64,000 bases of DNA, taken from NCBI RefSeq assembly GCF_000234095.1, contig NZ_JH376797.1, positions 593,667 to 657,666 of the forward strand. Reading direction: 5' to 3'. This DNA is from Centipeda infelix ATCC 43532 (lineage in GTDB: Bacteria > Bacillota > Negativicutes > Selenomonadales > Selenomonadaceae). This document shows, in pieces, positions 18,368 through 27,730 of this stretch; the first letter of the stretch is position 1, and every line of letters starts with the position of its first letter. The notes beneath the pieces are model-generated. The model did not search any database. It had not been told where the DNA came from and was given only the letters and a program-made list of their open reading frames with translations. The position numbers and the translations under genes were made by a program.

Positions 18368-19443
18368 AGGAGTGCCACCGTCACTTTCCCAAATGATGTT
18401 TTTCCGAGCGCCATGCGCCCGCCTTCTTGTCCTGCCGCACAAAGTGCCGCCGCCTCGGATACGTTGCCGACACCGATCGTCTGTCGGACAAAATCGGACT
18501 CCGCGAGCCCATATCGTTCAATCATCGCCGCAAGTTCCTCGTTCGGGTAGAAATGAATTTCCCGCCCGAGGGTCGCCGCAGCTGCCAGCAAACCGTCCTC
18601 ATCCCTCTTGACTATGGTGCTTGCAAAAAGGTCGATCATGGACGGCTCGCGTCCAATCATACTGCACGCCTCCGTCAGTGCACGCAGGATTTTCGCCTCA
18701 GGTACTCCCGCACGGCAGCCGACACCTGCAATCAGACGACGCGGCACGAGGTAGAGCGTACGCGGCTCATACTCCTTCGGCATATCCTCCGCACACGAGA
18801 TAACGACGCGGTATTCATCCGCCCCCACGGGCGGTATTTCCCCCCGAAAAAGGCGCGTCTGTATTTCCTCCGCGCGCAGCTGTGCCTCATAGAACGCAGC
18901 GTGAGGAAGGTCACTCGCAATGTAATACGAGAGTTCCTTCCCCTCAAGCAGTGCCGTATTGAGCACCTGGATCGCCGACTTTGGCACGGGACGCAGTGCC
19001 AACCGCGCCGCCATCGCATCCGGTGCAAGAACCCCCGTCACATCCGTCGCCGTCGTGATGACGGGATCAGCCCCCACCGCCGCACAGAGCCTGCGTGTGA
19101 GTTCATTCGCACCACCAATATGTCCCGAGAGGAGACTGATGCCGTGCCGCCCAGCCTCATCGAAGACAAGCACAGCGGGGTCATACAGCTTGCTCTCCAC
19201 ATACGGCGCAAGCATACGCACAACAATCCCCGTCGCCATCACGCATATCAGCGCGTCATAGCGCGCAAACGCCGTCTTTATGGCATCTGCGAGACGCGTG
19301 AAATACACCGTCTCATGCGCCGTCGCGATGCTGTCACGCAAACGCTCGGGCAGATAAATGATTCCGCCGCCCTCCACTGCGCCGGAAAGGCGCAAAGCAA
19401 GGTGTGCGCCGCCCGCGGTCAGTGCAAAAAGAGCCGTTCTCAC
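18355..19443 (-). CDS. cbiG: Cobalt-precorrin-5A hydrolase
   Basis: Opens the delta-lactone and releases acetaldehyde in the anaerobic pathway. The 362-residue protein has the N-terminal CbiG region (ICVMATGIVVRMLAPYV near 76-92), the LLSGHIGGANELTR block around 117-130, and the C-terminal CobE/GbiG domain (VPRRLIAGVGCRAGVPEAKI). Its presence marks the cobalt-early pathway. The 4-base overlap with cbiF supports coupling. Confidence 0.93.
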   Translation of the reverse strand: MRTALFALTAGGAHLALRLSGAVEGGGIIYLPERLRDSIATAHETVYFTRLADAIKTAFARYDALICVMATGIVVRMLAPYVESKLYDPAVLVFDEAGRHGISLLSGHIGGANELTRRLCAAVGADPVITTATDVTGVLAPDAMAARLALRPVPKSAIQVLNTALLEGKELSYYIASDLPHAAFYEAQLRAEEIQTRLFRGEIPPVGADEYRVVISCAEDMPKEYEPRTLYLVPRRLIAGVGCRAGVPEAKILRALTEACSMIGREPSMIDLFASTIVKRDEDGLLAAAATLGREIHFYPNEELAAMIERYGLAESDFVRQTIGVGNVSEAAALCAAGQEGGRMALGKTSFGKVTVALLWEK

Positions 19444-20195
19444 GACTTCGCGTCCCGAAACATATGCGAAAATCCGGGCGCATAGAGCTGCGAAAGATCA
19501 TATTCCGTATCAAGGCAGTCCCCGACGACGATCATCGCCGTGCGGTCGATCTCCTCCGCCTTGACCTGCGCCGCAATCGTCGCAAGTGTACCGCGCAGGA
19601 TTTTCTGCTCCGGCCACGTCGCACGCTGCACAATGGCAATCGGCGTAGTTTCCTCATATCCGCCCGCGATGAGTTCCGCCACAACATCCTCGATCATTGC
19701 AATCGAGAGAAAGATGCACATGGTCGCATGATGCGCGGCGAGACTGCGCAGTTTCTCACGCTCGGGTACGGGTGTCCGTCCCTCGTTGCGCGTAATGATG
19801 ACCGTCTGTGAGATGCCGGGCAGTGTGTACTCCTGCCGCAGTGCCGCCGCCGTTCCGAGGAAGGAACTGACCCCCGGTACAACGTCGTAGTCAAATCCGC
19901 GTTCCTTCCACGCGTCCATCTGCTCCTGAATCGCTCCGTAGATCGCGGGATCTCCCGTATGCAGACGCACGGTCATCTTGTCCTCGGACTCCGCCTTGGC
20001 AATGGTCTCTACGACTTCATCCAAGGTCATATGCGCCGAGTTGTGAATCTCCGCGCCCTCCTTGCACATATCGAGGAGTGCAGGATTGACGAGCGAGCCA
20101 GCGTAGATAACGACATCCGCCTCCGCGAGATAACGTGCGCCCTTCACCGTGATGAGTTCGGGATCACCGGGGCCCGCACCAACAATATGAATCAT
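19440..20195 (-). CDS. cbiF: Cobalt-precorrin-4 C11-methyltransferase
   Basis: SAM-dependent methylation at C11. The 251-residue protein starts MIHIVGAGPGDPELITVKG. The family blocks YAGSLVNPALL, VRLHTGDPAIYGAIQEQ and VVPGVSSFLGTAAAL are all present, as in CbiF/CobM. It begins 9 bases after the cbiT stop. Confidence 0.95.
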   Translation of the reverse strand: MIHIVGAGPGDPELITVKGARYLAEADVVIYAGSLVNPALLDMCKEGAEIHNSAHMTLDEVVETIAKAESEDKMTVRLHTGDPAIYGAIQEQMDAWKERGFDYDVVPGVSSFLGTAAALRQEYTLPGISQTVIITRNEGRTPVPEREKLRSLAAHHATMCIFLSIAMIEDVVAELIAGGYEETTPIAIVQRATWPEQKILRGTLATIAAQVKAEEIDRTAMIVVGDCLDTEYDLSQLYAPGFSHMFRDAKS

Positions 20196-20204
20196 ATATA
20201 TGCC

Positions 20205-20780
20205 TCACTTTCTTTGAGCGGTTATGATATAAATAGGATTGAGCGCTTTTGCCATATCGTACGGACCGACGCGCTCCAACCGACTGATCTGCACCTGTAT
20301 CGCCTCATAGGTATAGCGATCTGCATGTGCATGAAAATAATCCAGACAGGCGGCAACCGTCTGCATCGTAATCGCATTCGTCACAATGCGCCCTGCAGGA
20401 CACAGACGCGCCCCGATGATGTCCAGGATGTCCGCGAGTTTGCGCCCACTGCCGCCAATCAGAGCCACATCGAGTGCGGGCAGTCCCTCCAGTGCAGCAG
20501 GGGCTGCTCCATCGACGACGGTTATATTCTCCACACCGAAGTGCTTTGCATTCTCCGTAATCAGACCGATACCCTCGGGATTTTTCTCAATTGCATACAC
20601 ATGTCCCGCAGGTGCAAGCCGCGCCGCCTCGATCGAAAGCGATCCGGTCCCCGCGCCGACATCGTAGACGATGGCATCCGGCGCGATCTGTGCCTTGACG
20701 AGAGTGAGGATGCGAATCTCCTCCTTTGTCATGGGCACCTTGCCGCGTACAAATACCTCATCCTTGATTCCAAGATTCAT
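20205..20780 (-). CDS. cbiT: Cobalt-precorrin-6B C15-methyltransferase (decarboxylating)
   Basis: Rossmann-fold methyltransferase of 191 residues that methylates C15 and decarboxylates the acetate side chain. The opening GIKDEVFVRGKVPMTKEEIR is typical of CbiT. The SAM-binding loop YDVGAGTGSLSIEAA sits around 39-53. It overlaps cbiE by 4 bases. In many species CbiE and CbiT are one fused CobL protein; here they are separate adjacent genes. Confidence 0.94.
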   Translation of the reverse strand: MNLGIKDEVFVRGKVPMTKEEIRILTLVKAQIAPDAIVYDVGAGTGSLSIEAARLAPAGHVYAIEKNPEGIGLITENAKHFGVENITVVDGAAPAALEGLPALDVALIGGSGRKLADILDIIGARLCPAGRIVTNAITMQTVAACLDYFHAHADRYTYEAIQVQISRLERVGPYDMAKALNPIYIITAQRK

Positions 20781-21418
20781 AGCTCCTCCTCCTGTGCGCA
20801 GACAACGATCACACCGTGTCCGATGCCTTCATCGTTCTGTGCCGCCCCCAAAGTTGTTTCTATCACGCGCTCGTCCGCATACGAAAGCCGTGTGCAGACA
20901 TACATGATGTCTCCCTCCCGCCATCCACGGGAAAGCAGTCGTGCGGCAATCGTTTGCGAATTGCTGCGCCCGTCCGTCAGCATCCCGAGCACAGCACCGT
21001 CCGTACGGACAAGTTCCGTTTCGAGAGGTTCACGCCCATGAAAGCTGAGAAGCCGCGCATCATGCCATGGCAGCGCGAGCCGTGCAAAGGCAAGCTGCAG
21101 CGAGCTGATTCCGGGAACGACCTCGATCTGTCCAACGGAAAATGTGCGCCGCAGGGCATCGAGCAAAGAGTAGTAGCCGGGGTCGCCCGAGACCATGACC
21201 ACCACATCATCCTCTGCAAGAGCATCCCGAATAAAAGCAAGCACGCCCGGAATATCCGCACCAATGACGCATTCACGCGCCCCACTGTGCGAATAATCCG
21301 CAAGTGCTCGTCGTCCCCCGACAAGGATACGCGCCTTTTCGATCATTTTCTGTGCTTTCGGCAACAGATAGGCGGGATCTCCGGGGCCTATCCCAACGAC
21401 AATAATTTTATGCATCAC
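20777..21418 (-). CDS. cbiE: Cobalt-precorrin-7 C5-methyltransferase
   Basis: SAM-dependent tetrapyrrole methyltransferase of 213 residues. The N-terminal block VVGIGPGDPAYLLP (6-19) is followed by VMVSGDPGYYSLLDAL and EVVPGISSLQLAFARL. The order and lengths match CbiE. It overlaps both cbiD and cbiT by 4 bases, so the cbiD-E-T trio is tightly coupled. Confidence 0.93.
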   Translation of the reverse strand: MMHKIIVVGIGPGDPAYLLPKAQKMIEKARILVGGRRALADYSHSGARECVIGADIPGVLAFIRDALAEDDVVVMVSGDPGYYSLLDALRRTFSVGQIEVVPGISSLQLAFARLALPWHDARLLSFHGREPLETELVRTDGAVLGMLTDGRSNSQTIAARLLSRGWREGDIMYVCTRLSYADERVIETTLGAAQNDEGIGHGVIVVCAQEEEL

Positions 21419-22521
21419 TGCTCAAGTCTCCATCCATAAGAGCGTGCAAAGGAACGTGCCCGCTCGTCCGCACCGAGAATGTCTCCCGCAAAGTTTACCA
21501 TCAGCGCACCGACCTGAACCTTGCCAAAGAGATAGCGCTCCGCACGTATATGGACGCGCTCCGCGATTACGGAACAAACGCGATCCATCAGCCCTGCGCC
21601 AGAGATGACCTCCATCGCATCCTCCGTCGTATTTGCCGCGAGGACGGCGCGCACATCATCCTGTGGCAGCCCCTCAGCCGCAGCATAGGCAGCAAGCGTC
21701 TCAAGGCGTGCATCCGCAATGCGGTTGTGCGTGTGAAATACCCCCGCCGCCACCTTCACCAACTTGCCTGTATGGCCAAGGATGAGGATGCGCTCTGCTC
21801 CGCGCTCTGCCGCGCGATCCAACATGAACCCGATGAAATTGCTCGTCTCGATGAGCGCCGTCTGCGGTACGCCGAGCGAGAGCGCGATTTTCTCCCCGAT
21901 CTTGCCGGGTACGAATACGAGCACGGGCTCATTCGCCGCAAGTGCCACATCGATCTGCGGCACAAGGGAATCCTTGAACGCTTCCTCCGACATTGGACGG
22001 AGAACCCCCGTTGTTCCGATCACGGAGATTCCGCCCTCGATACCAAGTACAGGGTTCAAGGTTTTCTTCGCTAGCTCCACACCTGCGGGAATGGCGATCG
22101 TCACGCGTGCACCTGTATCGGTACGCCCCGTCATCTCCTCGATGACGTTGCGAATCAGCTTTCGTGGACCTTCATTGATCGACGGCTCGCCGACGGGGAG
22201 ACTCATGCCGCGCTTCGTCACCGTGCCGACACCCTCGCCCGCACAGAATTCGATCCCTGTCTCATCACGCAGTGCGACCGTTGTGAACACAGAGGCACCA
22301 TTTGTGATGTCGGGGTCATCGCCCGAAAACTTCACCACTTCGGCCCGAATCCCCTCCGCCGTCTCCGTGACAGACTTCACCGGAATCGTCAGAGGCGTTC
22401 CGTCGAGCGCAGTCAGGTCAACCGTATTCCAATCCGCCCCCGCCATAAAGAGAAACGCAGCCTTGACCCCCGCCGCCGCACATGCACCCGTCGTATAGCC
22501 GCTGCGTAAATTCTTTGCCAT
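21415..22521 (-). CDS. cbiD: Cobalt-precorrin-5B C1-methyltransferase
   Basis: SAM-dependent methylation at C1, specific to the anaerobic pathway. The 368-residue protein has the typical start KNLRSGYTTGACAAAG, with GAGVGTVTKRG-like (GEGVGTVTKRGM), INEGPRKLI and GTTGVLRPMSEEAF blocks. The ATG at 22521 has GAGAGG 5 bases upstream; a GTG two codons earlier is less well placed. It is the first gene of the cobalamin run, directly behind its own promoter. Confidence 0.95.
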   Translation of the reverse strand: MAKNLRSGYTTGACAAAGVKAAFLFMAGADWNTVDLTALDGTPLTIPVKSVTETAEGIRAEVVKFSGDDPDITNGASVFTTVALRDETGIEFCAGEGVGTVTKRGMSLPVGEPSINEGPRKLIRNVIEEMTGRTDTGARVTIAIPAGVELAKKTLNPVLGIEGGISVIGTTGVLRPMSEEAFKDSLVPQIDVALAANEPVLVFVPGKIGEKIALSLGVPQTALIETSNFIGFMLDRAAERGAERILILGHTGKLVKVAAGVFHTHNRIADARLETLAAYAAAEGLPQDDVRAVLAANTTEDAMEVISGAGLMDRVCSVIAERVHIRAERYLFGKVQVGALMVNFAGDILGADERARSFARSYGWRLEQ

Positions 22522-22553
22522 AGTCACCTCTCAAATGACAGAAAAACAGAATT

Positions 22554-22582
22554 ATTATATCATTGTTCCATGCAAATGAAAA
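22554..22582 (-). promoter_or_regulatory. Promoter for the cbi/cob operon
   Basis: Minus-strand -35 TTTTCA (22577-22582) and -10 TATAAT (22554-22559), 17-base spacing. Transcription should start near 22547, leaving a leader of only about 25 bases before cbiD. That is far too short for a cobalamin riboswitch (about 200 bases), and none is seen between lexA and cbiD. Confidence 0.6.
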
Positions 22583-22621
22583 GAGAGCACCATGCTTTTC
22601 GCACAGCGCCCCCCCAAAAAC

Positions 22622-23236
22622 TCAGATATGCCGATAGAGCCCAATGACCTTGCCGAGAATCTGCACATCCGTCTCGTAGAACGGCTCCATCGAGTCGTTC
22701 TCCGGCTGGAGGCGAATGCAGTTCTTCTCGCGGAAAAAACGTTTCACCGTTGCCGATTCGCCGTCCACAAGTGCCACCACGATATCACCGTCGTTCGCGG
22801 TCGGCTGCTGTTTTACAAGGACGAAATCCCGATCGAAAATACCGACGTTAATCATGCTGTCGCCTTGGATGCGCAGCATAAATACATCCTCTGCCGTACC
22901 GATCAGTCCACGCGGGAAGGAAAACACATCCTCGACATTCTGCTCCGCGAGAATTGGCTCGCCCGCCGTCACAACACCGACAAGCGGAACGGGGATCGTA
23001 CGCCCCCACGGATTCTCACCCATGATGTCAATCGCGCGGGGCTTTGTCGCATCACGGCGGATTGCCCCGTTCTCCTCAAGCATGGAGAGATATCGGTGCA
23101 CCGTCGAACTGGACTTCAGTCCGACCGCCGACCCGATCTCACGCACCGAGGGCGGATATCCCTTCTCCACCAAGAAATCTTTGATATATTGCAAGATTTC
23201 GGATTGACGCCGTGTGGATATTCTGGTCTTCTTCAC
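22622..23236 (-). CDS. lexA: SOS repressor LexA
   Basis: Repressor-protease of the SOS response. With a GTG start at 23236 (AGGGGG 7 bases upstream) the protein has 204 residues, the family length. A longer in-frame reading adds an unsupported N-terminus. The winged helix DNA-binding domain is residues 1-65 (PPSVREIGSAVGLKSSSTVH). The self-cleavage site is Ala91-Gly92 in VTAGEP. The catalytic pair is Ser127 (GDSM) and Lys165. A half-site AGAACG lies upstream, but I find no perfect GAAC-N4-GTTC box, so the local operator is unclear. Confidence 0.94.
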   Translation of the reverse strand: MKKTRISTRRQSEILQYIKDFLVEKGYPPSVREIGSAVGLKSSSTVHRYLSMLEENGAIRRDATKPRAIDIMGENPWGRTIPVPLVGVVTAGEPILAEQNVEDVFSFPRGLIGTAEDVFMLRIQGDSMINVGIFDRDFVLVKQQPTANDGDIVVALVDGESATVKRFFREKNCIRLQPENDSMEPFYETDVQILGKVIGLYRHI

Positions 23237-23302
23237 ACTAATACCCCCTGACAGGTTTTTCGTACACACATAGCCGCTTTTATCATAGCATATATACGTT
23301 CT

Positions 23303-23332
23303 AAAAAAAAGAGGGTTTTGAAAAAAACCCTC
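23303..23332 (-). terminator. Terminator after tyrA
   Basis: A 9-bp stem GAGGGTTTT/AAAACCCTC (23311-23332) is followed on the minus strand by eight T residues. The stem overlaps the tyrA stop codon. It separates the aroF-tyrA unit from lexA. Confidence 0.85.
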
Positions 23333-24221
23333 AGTTTGTATCAAATTTTTGTTCTGCATCGTACAGAATACTGTCACGGCGTTCCTTCGAAGCGATGAAA
23401 TAATCATGCACCGCCTGCCGATCCTCGGCTTCCACTGCGGTGATAACTTCACCGAGAATTGTCTGCAGCTGGCGCAGAGAATCCGCAATCGGTTTCCCAT
23501 TCGTCATGCAGATGTCCGCCCACATATCCGCATTCGATGATGCGATGCGTGTCGTATCCTTGAAGCCTCCGCCAATGAGCTTGAGGCATGAATCCAGATC
23601 ATCGCCGCTGCGGTTGAGCAATGTGACAAGCGCTGCCGCCGCCAGATGCGGAACGTGGCTGATGACTGCCGCACAGCGGTCATGCTGTGCAAGGTCGAGC
23701 GTGGTAAATTTCGCACCTGTAAGCCTTAGAATCGTCATCAGACGATCCTTCACCGCCTGCGGTACCTGCGGATCATCAATGATGACATACGCCTTATTGG
23801 CGAAGAGATTCTTCGTCGCCGCCTCGACGCCGCTCTTCTCGCGCCCCGTCATCGGATGCCCCGGCACATAGTACACGGTGTGTGGCAGGATCTCATGCAG
23901 AGCCTCGTAGACATAGCCCTTCGTACTGCCCGCATCCGTCAGAATCACACCGTCTTTCAGATAGGGAAGAATTTTCTTCACCATCGGCACGATCTGCAAA
24001 ACAGGTGGACTGAGATAGACAATATCCGCATCCCCGACCACTGCCGCGAGATCGGATGAGGCTTCGTCCACTGCGCCGCATTCCACTGCCGCACGCATGG
24101 ACTTCTCCGAACGGCAGAGCCCGGTGATGTAGATATCGTCCCCAAGAGCCTCCTTGAGGCAGAGCCCAAGAGAACCGCCGATCAGCCCGACACCGATGAT
24201 GGCAAGCTTTGTCCCACTCAT
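23331..24221 (-). CDS. tyrA: Prephenate dehydrogenase
   Basis: NAD-dependent oxidative decarboxylation of prephenate, the tyrosine branch. It has 296 residues. The nucleotide-binding motif GVGLIGGSLG is at 10-19. The family blocks LTDAGSTKG and GHPMTGREKSGVEAA fall in the middle, and a helical dimerisation domain (CLKLIGGGFKDTTRIA) follows. The start overlaps the aroF stop by 4 bases. No ACT or chorismate mutase domain is attached. Confidence 0.94.
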   Translation of the reverse strand: MSGTKLAIIGVGLIGGSLGLCLKEALGDDIYITGLCRSEKSMRAAVECGAVDEASSDLAAVVGDADIVYLSPPVLQIVPMVKKILPYLKDGVILTDAGSTKGYVYEALHEILPHTVYYVPGHPMTGREKSGVEAATKNLFANKAYVIIDDPQVPQAVKDRLMTILRLTGAKFTTLDLAQHDRCAAVISHVPHLAAAALVTLLNRSGDDLDSCLKLIGGGFKDTTRIASSNADMWADICMTNGKPIADSLRQLQTILGEVITAVEAEDRQAVHDYFIASKERRDSILYDAEQKFDTN

Positions 24222-25231
24222 GCGCGTCGACCAACTGCGGGCGCGATCTGACGTACCTCATCCATCAACTGCTCGAAGTTGCGCGGAACAAGGCTCTGAT
24301 CGCCGTCCGAGAGTGCGCATTCGGGATGGCAGTGCACCTCGATGATGAGACCGTCCGCCCCGACGGCAACCGAAGCACGCGCCAACGGGCGCACCATCTG
24401 CCACCGTCCCGTTCCGTGACTGGGGTCGGCGATGACGGGGAAATGCGTAAGCTCCTTGAGTGCCGCAACCGCATTGAGATCCATCGTATTGCGTGTATAG
24501 GTCTCATACGTGCGAATTCCACGCTCACAGAAGATGATGTTCTCGTTTCCACCCGAGGCAATGTACTCGGCTGCATTCAGCCACTCGCTGATCGTTGCGG
24601 AGAGACCGCGCTTAAACAGAATGGGCATCTTCGTTTTTCCGAGTGCTTTGAGCATTTGGAAGTTCTGCATATTGCGCGCACCGACCTGAACCAGATCGGC
24701 GTATTCCGACACGATCTCGATATCATCCTTATCGACAATCTCAGTGACGACGCGCAGCCCTGTCTTATCTCCGACATCACGGAGAATTTTCAGCCCTTCA
24801 AGCCCGAGCCCCTGGAAATCATACGGACTCGTACGCGGCTTGAACGCACCGCCGCGCAGGAATTGTGCACCGGCTTCCTTGACCTTTACCGCAACATCGT
24901 AGAGCTGCTCATAGCTCTCCACCGAGCATGGGCCCGCCATGATCGCCAGCTGTTCCCCTCCGACGGGGAAGCCCGCCACATCCACAATGCTGTTCGCCGG
25001 ATGAAAGTCACGGCTAACCAGCTTATACTTCTCTGTAATACGAACTGTTTTCTCAACGCCATCCATCATGTTCATCTCGAGCCCCGCAATGAGCTTCTTA
25101 TCTCCAATCACGCCGATAATAAATCGATCCTCGCCTTGAGAGAGATGTGTGCGAAGCCCTGCCTGTTCAATTTTCGCCGTGACCTGATCAATATTCGCCT
25201 GTGTGGCTCTCGGATTCATAACAACAATCAT
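24218..25231 (-). CDS. aroF: 3-deoxy-7-phosphoheptulonate synthase, type I-beta
   Basis: First enzyme of the shikimate pathway, condensing PEP and erythrose-4-phosphate. It has 337 residues. An N-terminal ferredoxin-like regulatory domain (1-70) is followed by the TIM-barrel KDO8PS-like domain with MAGPCSVES at about 98-106, FLRGGAFKPRTSPYDFQG and DPSHGTGRW. The N-terminal extension is the part that binds feedback inhibitors in this class. It is coupled to tyrA. Confidence 0.95.
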   Translation of the reverse strand: MIVVMNPRATQANIDQVTAKIEQAGLRTHLSQGEDRFIIGVIGDKKLIAGLEMNMMDGVEKTVRITEKYKLVSRDFHPANSIVDVAGFPVGGEQLAIMAGPCSVESYEQLYDVAVKVKEAGAQFLRGGAFKPRTSPYDFQGLGLEGLKILRDVGDKTGLRVVTEIVDKDDIEIVSEYADLVQVGARNMQNFQMLKALGKTKMPILFKRGLSATISEWLNAAEYIASGGNENIIFCERGIRTYETYTRNTMDLNAVAALKELTHFPVIADPSHGTGRWQMVRPLARASVAVGADGLIIEVHCHPECALSDGDQSLVPRNFEQLMDEVRQIAPAVGRRA

Positions 25232-25243
25232 AATGCGCCTCCA

Positions 25244-25693
25244 TCATACCTTAATCATAGCGATCTCATCACAGTTCGGATACTTTGGGCAGTCAATGCA
25301 CTCTTTCCAAACCTTCTGTGGAAGTTCCTCGCGGCTGATACGGATAAAGCCGAGTTTGCGAAAAAATTCTGGCTTGTAGGTAAGCGTAAATACCTTCTCG
25401 ATGCCGAGAGCCTCGCCCTCCGTGAGCAAATAGCCGACAATCTCAGCCCCGATCCCCTGCCGCGTACGATCGGGGGCAATCGCCATCATACGCACCTCGG
25501 CAAGCCGATCCCACATGATGTGCAGGGCACCGACCCCGACGACCGTCCCCGCATTCTCCGCAACAATCATGTCGCGCAGATTCTCATAGAGGGTATTGCG
25601 CGAACGCGGGAGCATCTCTCCCTGTGCCGCGTAGATATGCACGAGTTCGTAGATGGACTCGATGTCATCAAACCGCGCCTTTCGGTAAATCAT
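25244..25693 (-). CDS. argA: GNAT acetyltransferase, probable short N-acetylglutamate synthase
   Basis: A 149-residue GNAT protein. The acetyl-CoA binding loop MAIAPDRTRQGIGAEIV sits at about 71-87. The C-terminal segment PQKVWKECIDCPKYPNC, with three cysteines, recurs in stand-alone ArgA-like proteins of bacteria lacking the kinase-fused form. Acetylation of glutamate for arginine synthesis is therefore likely, and argC at the left edge shows the pathway is present. It lies between nth and aroF with short gaps and may be cotranscribed. The assignment rests on family resemblance only. Confidence 0.75.
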   Translation of the reverse strand: MIYRKARFDDIESIYELVHIYAAQGEMLPRSRNTLYENLRDMIVAENAGTVVGVGALHIMWDRLAEVRMMAIAPDRTRQGIGAEIVGYLLTEGEALGIEKVFTLTYKPEFFRKLGFIRISREELPQKVWKECIDCPKYPNCDEIAMIKV

Positions 25694-25719
25694 GCTCTCA
25701 CGCCCCTTTCATCGGGATT

Positions 25720-26352
25720 TTATGCGGCACTGCTCGGACAGACCTGAGCGAGCGGACACTCCCCGCAGAGGGGCTTGCGCGCCTTGCAGAGCTGCCGTCC
25801 GTGCAGAATCAGCCAGTGATGGGCATCGCTCCAATCCTCTCGCGGAATCGCCTTCTGCAGCCCCTTCTCCACCTCAAGCGGTGTCTTGCCGACCGCAAGG
25901 CGCAGACGGTTCGCCACGCGGAACACATGGGTATCAACGGCAATCGCGGGCACGTGAAAAGCAACGCTCATCACGACGTTTGCCGTCTTGCGCCCAACCC
26001 CGGGGAGTTTTTGCAGTGCTTCGAAATCAGCGGGAACCTCCCCGCCGTATTCCTGCAAAAGGATATGGCAGGTTTCGAGGATATGCTTTGCCTTCATACG
26101 GAAGAACCCGCAATCATGAATCGCCGTTTCGAGCTTCACCTGCCCAAGGGCGGCAATCGTCTCCGGCGTATTCGCATATTGAAACAGCCGTCCCGTTACC
26201 ACATTCACACGCACATCCGTACACTGTGCCGACAGAATCACCGCGATGAGGAGCTCGAACGGTGTCTTGAACGTGAGGGCGGGCTTTGCGTTCGGATAGA
26301 GTTCCCTCAGAATACGCAGCTGCTCCGCCTTAATGGCTTTCGTTACTCTCAT
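25720..26352 (-). CDS. nth: Endonuclease III (DNA glycosylase/AP lyase)
   Basis: Base-excision repair enzyme for oxidised pyrimidines. It has 210 residues. The helix-hairpin-helix LPGVGRKTANVV contains the catalytic lysine, and the catalytic aspartate is in VDTHVFRVANR about 18 residues on. The C-terminal 4Fe-4S cysteines follow the C-x6-C-x2-C-x5-C pattern (CKARKPLCGEC then C). It starts right behind the UPF0210 gene. Confidence 0.95.
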   Translation of the reverse strand: MRVTKAIKAEQLRILRELYPNAKPALTFKTPFELLIAVILSAQCTDVRVNVVTGRLFQYANTPETIAALGQVKLETAIHDCGFFRMKAKHILETCHILLQEYGGEVPADFEALQKLPGVGRKTANVVMSVAFHVPAIAVDTHVFRVANRLRLAVGKTPLEVEKGLQKAIPREDWSDAHHWLILHGRQLCKARKPLCGECPLAQVCPSSAA

Positions 26353-26353
26353 A

Positions 26354-27715
26354 TCAGTTCGTCAGCGACCTCGTCGGCGCGGGAATCCGCCCACCACGTG
26401 CGATGAACGCCGCCGAGCTGAAGCCGCTGCGTACGGGCACAATCGGTGAGTAGCCAAGGAGACCGCCGAAGGATACGCCCTCACCGACCTTCTTGCCCGG
26501 TACAGGAATCACGCGCACCGCCGTTGTCTTATTGTTCACCATGCCGATTGCTGCCTCGTCCGCAATGATCGCAGAGATCGTCGCAGCAGACGTATCGCCC
26601 TCGATCGCAATCATATCCAGACCAACCGAGCAGACACAGGTCATCGCCTCGAGTTTCTCAATCGAAAGGCTGCCGCGCTCCACCGCATCAATCATCCCCT
26701 CATCCTCGCTCACGGGAATGAATGCCCCCGAGAGCCCGCCGACATGGGAGCTCGCCATAAGCCCGCCCTTTTTCACGGCGTCATTGAGGAGTGCAAGTGC
26801 CGCTGTCGTGCCCGGTGCACCGCACGCCTCAAGCCCCATCTCCTCAAGAATGCGCGCAACGCTGTCACCGACCTCCGAAGTCGGCGCAAGCGAGAGGTCG
26901 ATGATGCCGAACGGTACGCCCAGACGGCGGGACGCCTCGCGTGCGACGAGCTGTCCCACACGCGTAATCTTGAACGCCGTACGCTTGATCGTCTCGGCAA
27001 TCTCCGTAAAGTCCGCGCCCTTGAGATCCTCAAGCGCGTGCTTGACAACACCGGGACCACTGACCCCCACGTTGATAACACGGTCGCCCTCGGCAACGCC
27101 GTGGAAGGCCCCCGCCATAAAGGGGTTGTCCCCCGGCGCATTGCAGAATACGACGATCTTCGCGCAGCCGATTGCCTCCTGCTCGCGCGTCAGCTCCGCC
27201 GTGCGCTTGATGACCTCCCCCATCTCGCGCACCGCATCCATATTGATGCCCGCCTTCGTCGATCCGATGTTCACCGACGAGCAGACAATATCCGTCGCCG
27301 CCATCGCCTGCGGAATCGAATCGATAAGTACGCGGTCGCCGTGCGTCATCCCCTTTTCGACGAGCGCAGAAAACCCGCCGATGAAGTTGACCCCGACCGC
27401 CTTTGCCGCACGGTCAAGTGCTTCCGCCACGGGCACAAACGAATCCGTCTGACACGCGTCCGCCGCAATCGCAATCGGCGTGACGGAGATGCGCTTGTTA
27501 ATGATGGGGATACCATACTCCATCTCGAGATCCTCGCCCGTGCGCACGAGATACTCCGCCGAGCGCGTAATCTTCTCGTACACATTTTGACAGAACTTGT
27601 CAATGTTCGGATGCGCACAGTCGCGCAGGGAAATCCCCATCGTGATCGTACGCACATCCAGACGGTTTTCCGTAATCATCCGATTTGTTTCACGGATGTC
27701 GTCAAATGTAATCAC
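26354..27715 (-). CDS. UPF0210 (PFL-type) protein
   Basis: A 453-residue conserved protein of the UPF0210/DUF711 family. It starts with GTG at 27715, preceded by GGAG 7 bases upstream. The blocks [38 protein letters not shown] and [22 protein letters not shown] are typical. The biochemical role is not established; a glycyl-radical-like fold has been suggested for the family, but no glycyl radical motif is evident here. It is almost always found behind a UPF0237 ACT protein, as here. Confidence 0.85.
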   Translation of the reverse strand: MITFDDIRETNRMITENRLDVRTITMGISLRDCAHPNIDKFCQNVYEKITRSAEYLVRTGEDLEMEYGIPIINKRISVTPIAIAADACQTDSFVPVAEALDRAAKAVGVNFIGGFSALVEKGMTHGDRVLIDSIPQAMAATDIVCSSVNIGSTKAGINMDAVREMGEVIKRTAELTREQEAIGCAKIVVFCNAPGDNPFMAGAFHGVAEGDRVINVGVSGPGVVKHALEDLKGADFTEIAETIKRTAFKITRVGQLVAREASRRLGVPFGIIDLSLAPTSEVGDSVARILEEMGLEACGAPGTTAALALLNDAVKKGGLMASSHVGGLSGAFIPVSEDEGMIDAVERGSLSIEKLEAMTCVCSVGLDMIAIEGDTSAATISAIIADEAAIGMVNNKTTAVRVIPVPGKKVGEGVSFGGLLGYSPIVPVRSGFSSAAFIARGGRIPAPTRSLTN

Positions 27716-27730
27716 TCTGCCGCTCCTTGC

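Noticed and set aside
22528..22620. Cobalamin riboswitch before cbiD
   Set aside because: Only about 90 bases separate cbiD and lexA and a promoter occupies part of them; no B12-box-like motif or room for the aptamer is seen.
24209..25747. A 512-codon plus-strand frame opposite aroF and the GNAT gene
   Set aside because: It spans two real minus-strand genes and the gap between them, and matches no family.
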